Part shown: positions 16,757 through 23,822 of the stretch, piece by piece | How positions within the stretch are numbered: position 1 is the first letter of the stretch | Layout of the letters: every line of letters starts with the position of its first letter | From: Bacteroidales bacterium | GTDB lineage: Bacteria; Bacteroidota; Bacteroidia; Bacteroidales; UBA1556 | DNA: 35,820 nucleotides | Direction: 5' to 3' | NCBI GenBank assembly: GCA_023146135.1 | Contig: JAGLCR010000013.1 | Location: forward strand, 1-35,820 | Program-made: the position numbers and the translations under genes | The notes under the pieces: model-generated | Seen by the model: only the letters and a program-made list of their open reading frames with translations | Databases searched by the model: none | Told to the model about the DNA's origin: nothing

Positions 16757-18844
16757 TTATATTGCCTTCTCTAAATATACACTTGCTGGTTTCTTGAAAT
16801 TAAAGGATTTCTTCACCCCCACCGAAAACCAACGACCTGGCTGATACACATTCCCATAATCAATATATTGAATATTGAAAATATTCTTAACATCTGCAAA
16901 AATAGTCCAGCCCTTTAACTTCCAATAAATACGAGCATCTACCAAAGTATATGCTCCATAGGGTGTAAGAATATCTTGTTTGGCATCTGCATCCCAATGC
17001 ATATAATCACCATTTCGTTTTTGATAGCGTATTTTCCAACTTGCTGATATATTTTTATATACACGGTGATGAATTCCCAAAACCAATTTATGTCGCAAAT
17101 AATCCATCACATAACGCGATTCATAGTCATTCTCCAATGCCCCCTTATTGATAAAAGTATATTGTAGGCTAATATTTTTAATAAAGAATGTATTACTCTT
17201 TAGCTTTCCTAAATATAATTTCACTTGTGCATCAATACCGTAAGTTTCTACCTGAGTAACATTCATGGGTTGCCATTTTAGAGTATCAGATGTTCGTGCC
17301 CAATCAATATTATTCTTGCCAAGGCTGTTAAATGACGTAATACTGGCTTTTACAATTCCTTTGTGAAAGCTCGCTCCAACATCTAAGTTCATAGCTTCCT
17401 CAGGAAGCAATTCAGGATTTCCAATATTTGTGGGCCCTGCATAATACAGGTCGGTAAAAGTAGGCAGACGCATAGTTTTATAGAAGGAGGCGTTTATTTT
17501 CCAGTTTCGACGAAAGCGGTAGTTGAAATCCAAACCTGGATAAAGACCCAAATTACCATAAGCAGTATTTGCATTAACGGTAAGGGCAGCAATCATACTA
17601 AGCCTTCCTAAGTTAAAGATTTGCTCTAATGAAAGTGCGGTATTTGTACGAGCATCTTCTTTGGTATAAAAACCTCCAGGATTGAACAGTGCATCGATAG
17701 TATCACCAGTGGGAATCCCCAATACATTACTCGCAATATGCTCATAGCGCACATCTATACCTATTGTTGACTTACCAAATTTGCTCTTATATATTACTTT
17801 GCTATTCCCACCCATCACAGTTGTGAGGTGGTAATTATGATTCTTATACCAAGAGGGTGCTTTCTCATTGTTTCGAAACAATTCAAATCGATCGGAATGC
17901 AAGTTCCAATAAACATTGGTTTGAGTACTAAGCATTCCATAGGACTGATACTTTAAGCTTGCCAAGGCCGATTGGGTTTCTTCAAACTGATTTGGATATT
18001 TTGCCGTATAAAAACTCTGAGAGCCAAACTCTTTTTGCGCAGCACTAGCTTGCCATTCGAAGAATGATTTTTTCAATCGGTATCGACCATTATAATAAAG
18101 TGAGGTTCGAGCAAAGTCGGTATTCTCCATATATCCCGAAGATGCATCGCGATTGATAGCAATAAACTGCGAGTGCTTCTGCCCCACTATGCTAGCAGAA
18201 GCTCCCAAATTGTATAATCCAAAATCACCGGCTACAAGCTTCAGGTTCACCTCATTTTTATAAGCATTTCTCGTAATGATATTAATAACGCCACTATAGG
18301 CATTAGCTCCATAGCTCTGCGAGCCAGCGCCATTGAGAATTTCAATACGTTCAATCTGATCAAATGAAATGGGTAAATCAAGATTATGATGACCAGTTTG
18401 TGGGCTAGTGATGTTTACTCCATTAAGCATCACTAAAACTTGGTCAAATGTTCCGCCACGAATACTCACATCGGCTTGAACATCATTATTTCCGCGTTGG
18501 CGGAGATCGATTTGGCTAAGGTTATTGAGGACATCCTGAACCGTCTCTATGGGGGCCGATTGCAGCTCCTGTCGCCCAACTACGCATATCACGCGTGAAG
18601 GCACTTCAAAAATCTGCAATAATTCAGAATCCACAATTTCTACCTCTTCCAAATCGAATTGAGAAGACACACGCTGGGTGGTATCCTCTTGGGCAACTAC
18701 CTCTCCAGGTAGTGCCACAGCCGTTAAAGCAACTGATAAACCCGAAATAGCAACCACCTTATTCAAGCTATTGAATGCGGCATAAGCCTTTCGAGTCCAG
18801 CGACTAAAATAGCTGATCGATTGATTTTTGTAAAATTGTTTCAT
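16757..18844 (-). CDS. TonB-dependent receptor, BtuB-like
   Basis: This outer-membrane receptor of 695 residues takes up a scarce nutrient using TonB energy. The N-terminus is unusual: about 25 residues rich in aromatic and basic residues (FSRWTRKAYAAFNSLNKVV) precede the hydrophobic core, and cleavage is likely near VVAQ (residue 52). Such extended signals recur on BtuB-like receptors of Bacteroidota, as I recall them. The plug has the usual signatures VLNNLSQIDLRQRG, VSIRGGTFDQVLVMLNG and RIEILNGAGSQSYGANAYSG, then NIITR. The barrel contains RLPTFTDLYY and NPELLPEEAMNLD, typical of vitamin B12/siderophore-type receptors. The C-terminus runs about 15 residues past the expected terminal aromatic. 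Cobalamin as substrate is an inference; no B12 riboswitch is recognisable upstream, though a B12-binding radical SAM enzyme is encoded about 1.5 kb away. Confidence 0.88.
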   Translation of the reverse strand: MKQFYKNQSISYFSRWTRKAYAAFNSLNKVVAISGLSVALTAVALPGEVVAQEDTTQRVSSQFDLEEVEIVDSELLQIFEVPSRVICVVGRQELQSAPIETVQDVLNNLSQIDLRQRGNNDVQADVSIRGGTFDQVLVMLNGVNITSPQTGHHNLDLPISFDQIERIEILNGAGSQSYGANAYSGVINIITRNAYKNEVNLKLVAGDFGLYNLGASASIVGQKHSQFIAINRDASSGYMENTDFARTSLYYNGRYRLKKSFFEWQASAAQKEFGSQSFYTAKYPNQFEETQSALASLKYQSYGMLSTQTNVYWNLHSDRFELFRNNEKAPSWYKNHNYHLTTVMGGNSKVIYKSKFGKSTIGIDVRYEHIASNVLGIPTGDTIDALFNPGGFYTKEDARTNTALSLEQIFNLGRLSMIAALTVNANTAYGNLGLYPGLDFNYRFRRNWKINASFYKTMRLPTFTDLYYAGPTNIGNPELLPEEAMNLDVGASFHKGIVKASITSFNSLGKNNIDWARTSDTLKWQPMNVTQVETYGIDAQVKLYLGKLKSNTFFIKNISLQYTFINKGALENDYESRYVMDYLRHKLVLGIHHRVYKNISASWKIRYQKRNGDYMHWDADAKQDILTPYGAYTLVDARIYWKLKGWTIFADVKNIFNIQYIDYGNVYQPGRWFSVGVKKSFNFKKPASVYLEKAI

Positions 18845-18871
18845 TAAATATTTTAGTTATTATTTGTGGAG

Positions 18872-18900
18872 CGAAGATATGTATTAATAGGGATTATCAA
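18872..18900 (-). promoter_or_regulatory. Possible promoter of BtuB-like receptor
   Basis: On the minus strand, TATCTTCG (18879-18872; one mismatch to TAnnTTTG) has a TTG 18 bases upstream (18900-18898). The start codon is about 20 bases beyond the predicted transcription start, leaving no room for a riboswitch in the leader. Confidence 0.4.
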
Positions 18901-19023
18901 CACAACTGCTTCTGATGTGCAATTCAAATTGTTTATCATCAAACTTATCAATTTTATTTAATGCATAAGCTCTTTTAAAATTCGAATATACTTTACAATA
19001 AACAAGACTAGAATATTTCGAAC

Positions 19024-20349
19024 CTATATCACACGAATTTTATGCTCATACTTATAGCCATGCTCTTCCAGCTCAGCCAAAACAGGTTTATATATTTCAT
19101 CCGTTATTGGTTTTACAACTCCTTTTACACGAATTGCACCTTCTATAATCAACCTAGAAGCTATTGCCGCTGGTAATGAAACCGCTCTCGACATGGCGGA
19201 ATGCCCAAATGGTCTCCCCTCCACTTTCATGGTAGAACTTCTTTTTTCAATGCGATTATTGAATTCTACAATGGCTTCATTATGAAGAATAATCATATCC
19301 TTTTCGTGCTCTTTATATGACATTCTTTCTTCCATTAACGACAGTAAAACATCGCCATTGCTTCCTTTGCTCATAGGAATTAATAAATCATCAAAAAGAC
19401 CTAACCATTGTAGTTGCTTAATAATATCGGAGTTTACCTTCAAACTAAGTTTGTCAGCTACAGCTTGTCTTACATCATCATTTTCTTCAACACCAATAAG
19501 GCTTGCTGTAAATTGCTTATAAGTAACACCTTGAAGATCATGGTTGTCATCTTCGTTTAATAGCTTAAGGTCTTTCATGCTTTGAATTGAATTGCAATAA
19601 CCAGGGTAGCGTAATAGGCCACGATAAAGGTCAGAAACACCAACCAAACCATACTCTTCAATATAATTGGAACTATCTCTATTGGGATAAGTCTCAAATA
19701 CACCAAGCCCATCAACTTCAACGAGCCAACTATTCTCAAATAAATCTTCGCCTGACACTTCTATTTTTTTACCACCTTTAATATAAGCTGCAGGAGTTTG
19801 ACCAGCCTTTAACAATCCTCTAGGACTCCATGAAAATTTATATCCATAGGGGTTATTATTATGTTCAAATGAGGGAATTCCAGAACCATAAGACTCAAAA
19901 GATGTAATTTTTCCACCTTCTTGCTTCACTTGATTTATCATCTGCATTGCACCCATATGATCAATACCTGGATCTTCACCAATCTCATTCAATATAATAA
20001 TACCAGCTTTTTTTGCTTCTTCATCTAATGCATTCATTTCAGGGCTTATGTATGATGTAGTAACCATATTCACCCTGTTTTTTATACAAGCTTTTGCAAC
20101 AATAACATGCATACTTGGAGGAATCATACTCACTACTAAATCAACACCTTTAACCATTTTATCCAATTCATCGTAAGGAGGAACCGCATTCCACAAGACT
20201 CTAGTACCAAGAGATCTGCCTGCAATAATCAAGCCTGGTTGATTATTATCTCTGCTCGCAACAAGCACTTCATATTTACATTTATCAATGAAATAATCTA
20301 CCAAAGGCTTAACTACGTAGCCAGTTCCTAGTACTAATACTCTTTTCAT
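19024..20349 (-). CDS. Saccharopine dehydrogenase (saccharopine reductase)-like protein
   Basis: This is an NAD(P)-dependent oxidoreductase of 441 residues. The Rossmann start MKRVLVLGTGYVVKPLVDYF gives the GxGxxxxP loop, and the family motifs NEIGEDPGIDHM (about 121-132) and GLLRYPGYC follow; these are characteristic of the glutamate-forming saccharopine dehydrogenase/LYS9 group. In known relatives the enzyme interconverts saccharopine with aminoadipate semialdehyde and glutamate. No lysine-ketoglutarate reductase partner is encoded in the window, so whether it acts in lysine breakdown, lysine synthesis or another imino-acid reaction is open. Carboxynorspermidine synthases are related, but the PGIDH and RYPG motifs fit LYS9 better. 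It lies 49 bases downstream of the radical SAM gene in the same direction and might be co-transcribed. Confidence 0.85.
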   Translation of the reverse strand: MKRVLVLGTGYVVKPLVDYFIDKCKYEVLVASRDNNQPGLIIAGRSLGTRVLWNAVPPYDELDKMVKGVDLVVSMIPPSMHVIVAKACIKNRVNMVTTSYISPEMNALDEEAKKAGIIILNEIGEDPGIDHMGAMQMINQVKQEGGKITSFESYGSGIPSFEHNNNPYGYKFSWSPRGLLKAGQTPAAYIKGGKKIEVSGEDLFENSWLVEVDGLGVFETYPNRDSSNYIEEYGLVGVSDLYRGLLRYPGYCNSIQSMKDLKLLNEDDNHDLQGVTYKQFTASLIGVEENDDVRQAVADKLSLKVNSDIIKQLQWLGLFDDLLIPMSKGSNGDVLLSLMEERMSYKEHEKDMIILHNEAIVEFNNRIEKRSSTMKVEGRPFGHSAMSRAVSLPAAIASRLIIEGAIRVKGVVKPITDEIYKPVLAELEEHGYKYEHKIRVI

Positions 20350-20379
20350 AATAGTTTTTTTTAATTCATTATTAGATTA

Positions 20380-20387
20380 CAAACTTA
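20380..20387 (-). promoter_or_regulatory. Possible -7 box before saccharopine dehydrogenase-like gene
   Basis: CAAACTTA on the plus strand reads TAAGTTTG on the minus strand, about 30 bases before the start codon, in the 49-base gap behind the radical SAM gene. No -33 element, so the gene may instead be read from upstream. Confidence 0.35.
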
Positions 20388-20398
20388 TAAACACCCTT

Positions 20399-21778
20399 CT
20401 AATTGGCGTTCAGTGTTTGCTTATAAGGTTTTACATATTTAGTAACATCAAAGTCAACAGCTTCGCCTGACTTATTATGGTATGGCTGAGCAGTAAGACC
20501 TCCCTTATGCCACTTGCGTGCTCCAAAATTCAGAGTGAAATATAAGGCTGTATCGGTAATTCCAGCAAAAATATTTGGCAGTGAGCGACCCATAATTGAA
20601 TTAAAACTATAGGTTTTATCCTTAATAGTGGTATAACCTTCTTGCAATTCTTCAGATGTCATTTTCTTAGGTCTAACAATTACCTTTTTAGCATCAAATT
20701 GTCGCCAATCATCAGTCAATATTCTACCTTCAGCTTTCATACGATCAAATACTTCGGTACCAGGGTATGGTGTAAGAGCACATGCTTGTAAAAAAGCAGG
20801 TTTTGATTTTGATAAAAACTCCCAAGCCGTATCAAATACTTCTGTTGTATCATCGTCTAAGCCAAAAACCAATGAAGCCATTACCATGATTCCATTCTTT
20901 TGCAAAGTCTTTATTGCTTCAACATTACGTTCAAAACTGGCAAAAGTTTTTCGGTATTTGTTAAGGCCTGTATCAGTCATCGATTCAAAACCTATAAGTA
21001 AGCCTTTACAACCCGATTTACGAGCCAAACGCATTAGTTCTTTATCATTCACAATATTGATGGAGGCCTGCCCCACCCAGCCTTTCTTAAGTGGAATGAG
21101 TTTCTCAAAAAGCTCACGGGCAAACTTCTTATTTATGGTAATATTATCGTCCAAAAAGAAAAGATTCTTTTCTTTAATTCCCTCAATATCTTTTATGATA
21201 CTATCAATCATTTTATGACGTTGCTTAGAACCAAAAGATTTTGGAACAGTACAGAAATCACAGTTATAAGGGCAACCTCTACCAGTTTCAATTGGCGCAA
21301 TGGCAAACCTGCCTGGCATATCTCTAGTTAGATCCCTTCTCGGCATAATATACTGGTCCAAATCAGGGTAGTTATCAAGCTTATATGTCTCCTTTAGGGT
21401 TCCTGTCTCAATATCAGATAACACTTGCTCCCATAAACCATTTTCGGCTTCACCAATTACTACAGCGTCGCCAAACATTATTGCCTCTTCAGGCAAAACC
21501 GATGCATGAATACCTCCAAAGACTACCGTTTTCCCCCTTTTCTTAAACTCATTTGCAATTTCATAGCCACGAATAGCTGTTTGTGTCATTATGGAAATCC
21601 CCACGACATCAACCTCTTGATCGAAATCAATTTCTTGATTAAAAACTTCTTCAACAATACTAACCTCATGCTCTTTGGGAGTCATTCCAGCAAGTAATGG
21701 CAAAGTAAGTTGAGGAAAGGCCATTGAATCATGGCGTTGATTATCTGGTGGACAAGGAGATACTAATAATACTTTCAT
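20399..21778 (-). CDS. B12-binding domain radical SAM protein
   Basis: The 459-residue protein joins an N-terminal cobalamin-binding-type Rossmann domain (1-~145: LLVSPCPPDN, VDVVGISIMTQTA, VVFGGIHASVLPEEA) to a radical SAM TIM barrel. The 4Fe-4S motif is GCPYNCDFC, with Cys169, Cys173 and Cys176 (CxxxCxxC). Later motifs FLDDNITINK and LIGFESMTDTGLNKYRK, plus a C-terminal cap of ~100 residues, are like the large group that includes hopanoid methylases and BchE-type enzymes. Such enzymes use S-adenosylmethionine, sometimes with B12, for methylation, cyclisation or related radical chemistry. The classical B12-ligating DxHxxG motif is not present in the N-terminal domain, so base-off cobalamin binding is not assured. 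The substrate cannot be told from sequence. Upstream leader contains a hairpin (21861-21891). Confidence 0.9.
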   Translation of the reverse strand: MKVLLVSPCPPDNQRHDSMAFPQLTLPLLAGMTPKEHEVSIVEEVFNQEIDFDQEVDVVGISIMTQTAIRGYEIANEFKKRGKTVVFGGIHASVLPEEAIMFGDAVVIGEAENGLWEQVLSDIETGTLKETYKLDNYPDLDQYIMPRRDLTRDMPGRFAIAPIETGRGCPYNCDFCTVPKSFGSKQRHKMIDSIIKDIEGIKEKNLFFLDDNITINKKFARELFEKLIPLKKGWVGQASINIVNDKELMRLARKSGCKGLLIGFESMTDTGLNKYRKTFASFERNVEAIKTLQKNGIMVMASLVFGLDDDTTEVFDTAWEFLSKSKPAFLQACALTPYPGTEVFDRMKAEGRILTDDWRQFDAKKVIVRPKKMTSEELQEGYTTIKDKTYSFNSIMGRSLPNIFAGITDTALYFTLNFGARKWHKGGLTAQPYHNKSGEAVDFDVTKYVKPYKQTLNAN

Positions 21779-21860
21779 TAACTAATTTATTTTTTGAATA
21801 GCCAAGGTTAAAAAATCCTTTTGACCATTTGATAAATACTTTTGAAATTTGTATCGGTAA

Positions 21861-21891
21861 AACTAAGCTATTTTTCTAATATAGCTTAGTT
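21861..21891 (-). terminator. Hairpin upstream of radical SAM gene (terminator or leader structure)
   Basis: Perfect 11-bp stem AACTAAGCTAT (21861-21871) / ATAGCTTAGTT (21881-21891) with a 9-base loop. On the minus strand it is followed only by TTTTACC, so it could be a weak terminator of the small membrane-protein gene. If the -7 box at 21911-21904 is used, it sits at the 5' end of the radical SAM mRNA instead. Confidence 0.45.
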
Positions 21892-21894
21892 AAT

Positions 21895-21911
21895 TATCTT
21901 TGACAAAGCTA
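21895..21911. promoter_or_regulatory. Overlapping opposed -7 boxes
   Basis: TATCTTTG on the plus strand (21895-21902) and TAGCTTTG on the minus strand (21911-21904) lie back to back. The minus box would serve the radical SAM gene. The plus box has no plus-strand gene until 22367 and may be incidental. Neither has a well-spaced -33 TTG. Confidence 0.35.
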
Positions 21912-21980
21912 AATTTATATTTGCTCAACTTCACTTTATTAATGCTTTTATTACATAATAATCGGGAAAGAAAAACAGCT

Positions 21981-22265
21981 CTAATTGGAAGGCTGTGTAA
22001 TCACTAAGTACAACCCTATAATCATCAATACTACAAGCAATATAACTTTCCATTTCATTATTTTATCCAGCGAAGTAAAATGCTCCATACCCTTTGGTAT
22101 TCTACCCTCCTCACTTTGTTGTGAAGCCTCATTTGCCCTTAAATTATCATCGCCCAAATCCCTAAGTTTCCGTCGTGATAATAGTATATATACTAACAAT
22201 ATTATCCCGCCAAGCAAATAGAAAAAATAAGGGTGGTCAGATTCAAGATACTGTGAAAAATCCAT
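21981..22265 (-). CDS. Small membrane protein with two helices (94 aa)
   Basis: Two hydrophobic segments (about residues 14-30, FFYLLGGIILLVYILLS; and 73-89, VILLVVLMIIGLYLVI) flank a hydrophilic loop of about 40 residues with RRKLRDLGDDN and QQSEEGRIPKGMEH. The charge pattern (RRK after the first helix, DKIMKWK before the second) suggests the loop is cytoplasmic with both ends outside. I do not recognise a family. The start codon follows a possible -7 box and the coding pattern on this strand is more convincing than the overlapping plus-strand frame. Role unknown. Confidence 0.7.
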   Translation of the reverse strand: MDFSQYLESDHPYFFYLLGGIILLVYILLSRRKLRDLGDDNLRANEASQQSEEGRIPKGMEHFTSLDKIMKWKVILLVVLMIIGLYLVITQPSN

Positions 22266-22289
22266 TTAGATTGTTTTTATAGTGTGCCG

Positions 22290-22297
22290 CGAAAGTA
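22290..22297 (-). promoter_or_regulatory. Possible -7 box TACTTTCG for small membrane protein
   Basis: CGAAAGTA on the plus strand reads TACTTTCG on the minus strand, one mismatch from TAnnTTTG, 25 bases before the ATG. A TTG at 22316-22314 (minus) gives a short 16-base spacer. Confidence 0.4.
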
Positions 22298-22328
22298 CAA
22301 GAAATAGCCATTACAATTAGTATTTAAC

Positions 22329-22336
22329 TAAATTTG
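22329..22336 (+). promoter_or_regulatory. -7 box TAAATTTG for hydroxyacid dehydrogenase gene
   Basis: TAAATTTG lies 31 bases before ATG 22367 in the short divergent gap. The divergent minus-strand box at 22297-22290 is about 30 bases away. No clear -33 TTG. Confidence 0.45.
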
Positions 22337-22366
22337 CAAGCTTTATACTAAGCTAATAGTACATTA

Positions 22367-23299
22367 ATGAAAAAAAGGCAAATTCTAATATTAGAAGAAC
22401 TCGGCATCAGTAAAGATGACTTTAATAAATTAACACTCAGTCATAAACTTGATTTTGAATTTATATGGGATATTGAAAAAGTTTCACCTGACATGGTAGA
22501 GGGAATCATAACCATAAAAACCAAGGTTGATATTAATATGACAAAGAGCTATATAAACCTTAAATTTGTAGCAGTGGCTTTTACTGGTTACGACTGTGTG
22601 GATATGGAAAGCTGTCGGAAAAACAATATTGCTGTTTTTAATGTACCCACCTACTCCACCGACTCAGTAGCAGAGCTAACTCTTGGTTTAGCTATTTCGC
22701 TTTTACGTGAGATTCCTAGCACGCAACACTTGGTTCGCAATGGAAAGTGGAACCACAAAGCTGGCATGGAGCTGAAAGGGAAAACGGTCGGGATAATTGG
22801 TAGCGGAAATATCGGAATACGCGTTGCTGAATTATTTGCTGCTTTTGGTTGCAATATACTAGCATGGTCTAGAACCGAACGGAAAGAGTTTATTGAAATC
22901 GGAGGTAAATATGTCAATTCATTGAATAAACTTGCCAATCAGGTAGATATACTAAGTATTCACATCCCTCAAACTCCTGAAACCATTAATCTTATAGATG
23001 AAAGTATTTTATCATCAATGAAAAACACTTCATATCTAATCAACTGTGCTCGTGGCCCTATTGTAAATCAAAAGGATTTATCCCATGCATTAAATAATAA
23101 GCTGATTGCAGGTGCTGCCATTGATGTATTTGATTTGGAGCCCATCTCACCAAAAGCTGAAATTCTAAGCGCTAAAAACACCATTATCACCCCACATATT
23201 GCCTATAAAACAGAAGAGGCCCTTTTGAGAAGAGCAGCTATAACTTTTGATAATATTCACAGTTTTATTATTGGCAGAAATAGTAATCGTGTGAATTAA
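22367..23299 (+). CDS. D-isomer-specific 2-hydroxyacid dehydrogenase
   Basis: This is a cytosolic NAD(P)-dependent enzyme that interconverts a D-2-hydroxyacid and a 2-oxoacid. The 310-residue length is normal. The nucleotide-binding loop is GIIGSGNIG (about 142-150) preceded by the helix segment AELTLGLAISLLRE. The catalytic residues are visible: Arg229 in NCARGPIVN, Glu258 in DVFDLEP and His277 in TPHIAYKT. Members include glycerate, lactate, phosphoglycerate and hydroxypyruvate enzymes; the absence of a C-terminal ACT domain argues against a full-length SerA, but the exact substrate cannot be assigned. It may be transcribed alone; thioredoxin follows after 96 bases with its own possible -7 box. 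Confidence 0.92.
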   Translation: MKKRQILILEELGISKDDFNKLTLSHKLDFEFIWDIEKVSPDMVEGIITIKTKVDINMTKSYINLKFVAVAFTGYDCVDMESCRKNNIAVFNVPTYSTDSVAELTLGLAISLLREIPSTQHLVRNGKWNHKAGMELKGKTVGIIGSGNIGIRVAELFAAFGCNILAWSRTERKEFIEIGGKYVNSLNKLANQVDILSIHIPQTPETINLIDESILSSMKNTSYLINCARGPIVNQKDLSHALNNKLIAGAAIDVFDLEPISPKAEILSAKNTIITPHIAYKTEEALLRRAAITFDNIHSFIIGRNSNRVN

Positions 23300-23341
23300 A
23301 CTGTCAATACTTCCAGAAATACTGAACTATTGACATAAAAA

Positions 23342-23349
23342 TAGTTTTG
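23342..23349 (+). promoter_or_regulatory. Possible -7 box TAGTTTTG for thioredoxin gene
   Basis: TAGTTTTG fits TAnnTTTG, 46 bases before the thioredoxin start. No TTG at the proper -33 distance. Confidence 0.4.
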
Positions 23350-23395
23350 GCAAAGATTATGATTGGAAGGATGACAAATCAAACAAAAAGAAAAT

Positions 23396-23692
23396 ATGAG
23401 TAAGTTTAGTGAAATTATCAATGGGGAAACGGCTGTACTAATTGATTTCAGCGCCGAATGGTGTCAGCCATGTAAAATGATGCCTCCAATATTGAAAGAA
23501 GTTTCAAAACAATTGGGCGACAAAGTCAGAATTATAAAAGTAGATGTGGATAAAAACCAAGCTATTGCGCAGAAATGGGGGATTCAAAGTGTACCAACTA
23601 TGATGATTTTTAAGAACGGTAAACAAGTATTCCGGCAAGCAGGTGTATTGCAAGCCCCGCAGCTAATTCAAATTTTACAGCCACATTTATAA
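23396..23692 (+). CDS. trxA: Thioredoxin
   Basis: A single thioredoxin domain of 98 residues, slightly short at the N-terminus, without signal peptide, so cytosolic. The redox site is WCQPCK (Cys23, Cys26), with Gln where the classical thioredoxin has Gly. The cis-proline loop SVPTMMIFKNG (Pro67) and IIKVDVDKN strand are as expected. It would reduce disulfides in cytosolic enzymes, being recharged by thioredoxin reductase. The CQPC centre could tune the redox potential, but this is a guess. Flanking genes share its direction but have their own likely promoters. Confidence 0.94.
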   Translation: MSKFSEIINGETAVLIDFSAEWCQPCKMMPPILKEVSKQLGDKVRIIKVDVDKNQAIAQKWGIQSVPTMMIFKNGKQVFRQAGVLQAPQLIQILQPHL

Positions 23693-23774
23693 CAATATCT
23701 TACTATAATTTAATATATACTTGAATTTTTTTATAATAAATATTTCAAATAAAGCATATCCAAGCTATTATAAC

Positions 23775-23794
23775 AAAGCGTAAATTTGCGCTTT
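23775..23794. promoter_or_regulatory. Palindrome spanning a -7 box (possible operator)
   Basis: AAAGCGTAAATTTGCGCTTT is a 20-bp near-perfect palindrome (one symmetric mismatch pair). Its centre contains the -7 box TAAATTTG (23781-23788) of the following membrane-protein gene, whose ATG is at 23823. A dimeric regulator or cruciform/hairpin overlapping the promoter is plausible; chance is not excluded. Confidence 0.5.
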
Positions 23795-23822
23795 TATCAA
23801 AGACAAACAATTTTTTATAAGT

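Noticed and set aside
18845-19023. Possible cobalamin riboswitch before the BtuB-like receptor
   Set aside because: No B12-box-like sequence is seen, and the likely transcription start leaves a leader of only about 20 bases.
21985-22221. 78-codon plus-strand frame opposite the small membrane-protein gene
   Set aside because: The minus-strand frame has a clear two-helix protein pattern and an upstream -7-like box; the plus frame is Ser/Ile/Cys-rich shadow sequence without a promoter.
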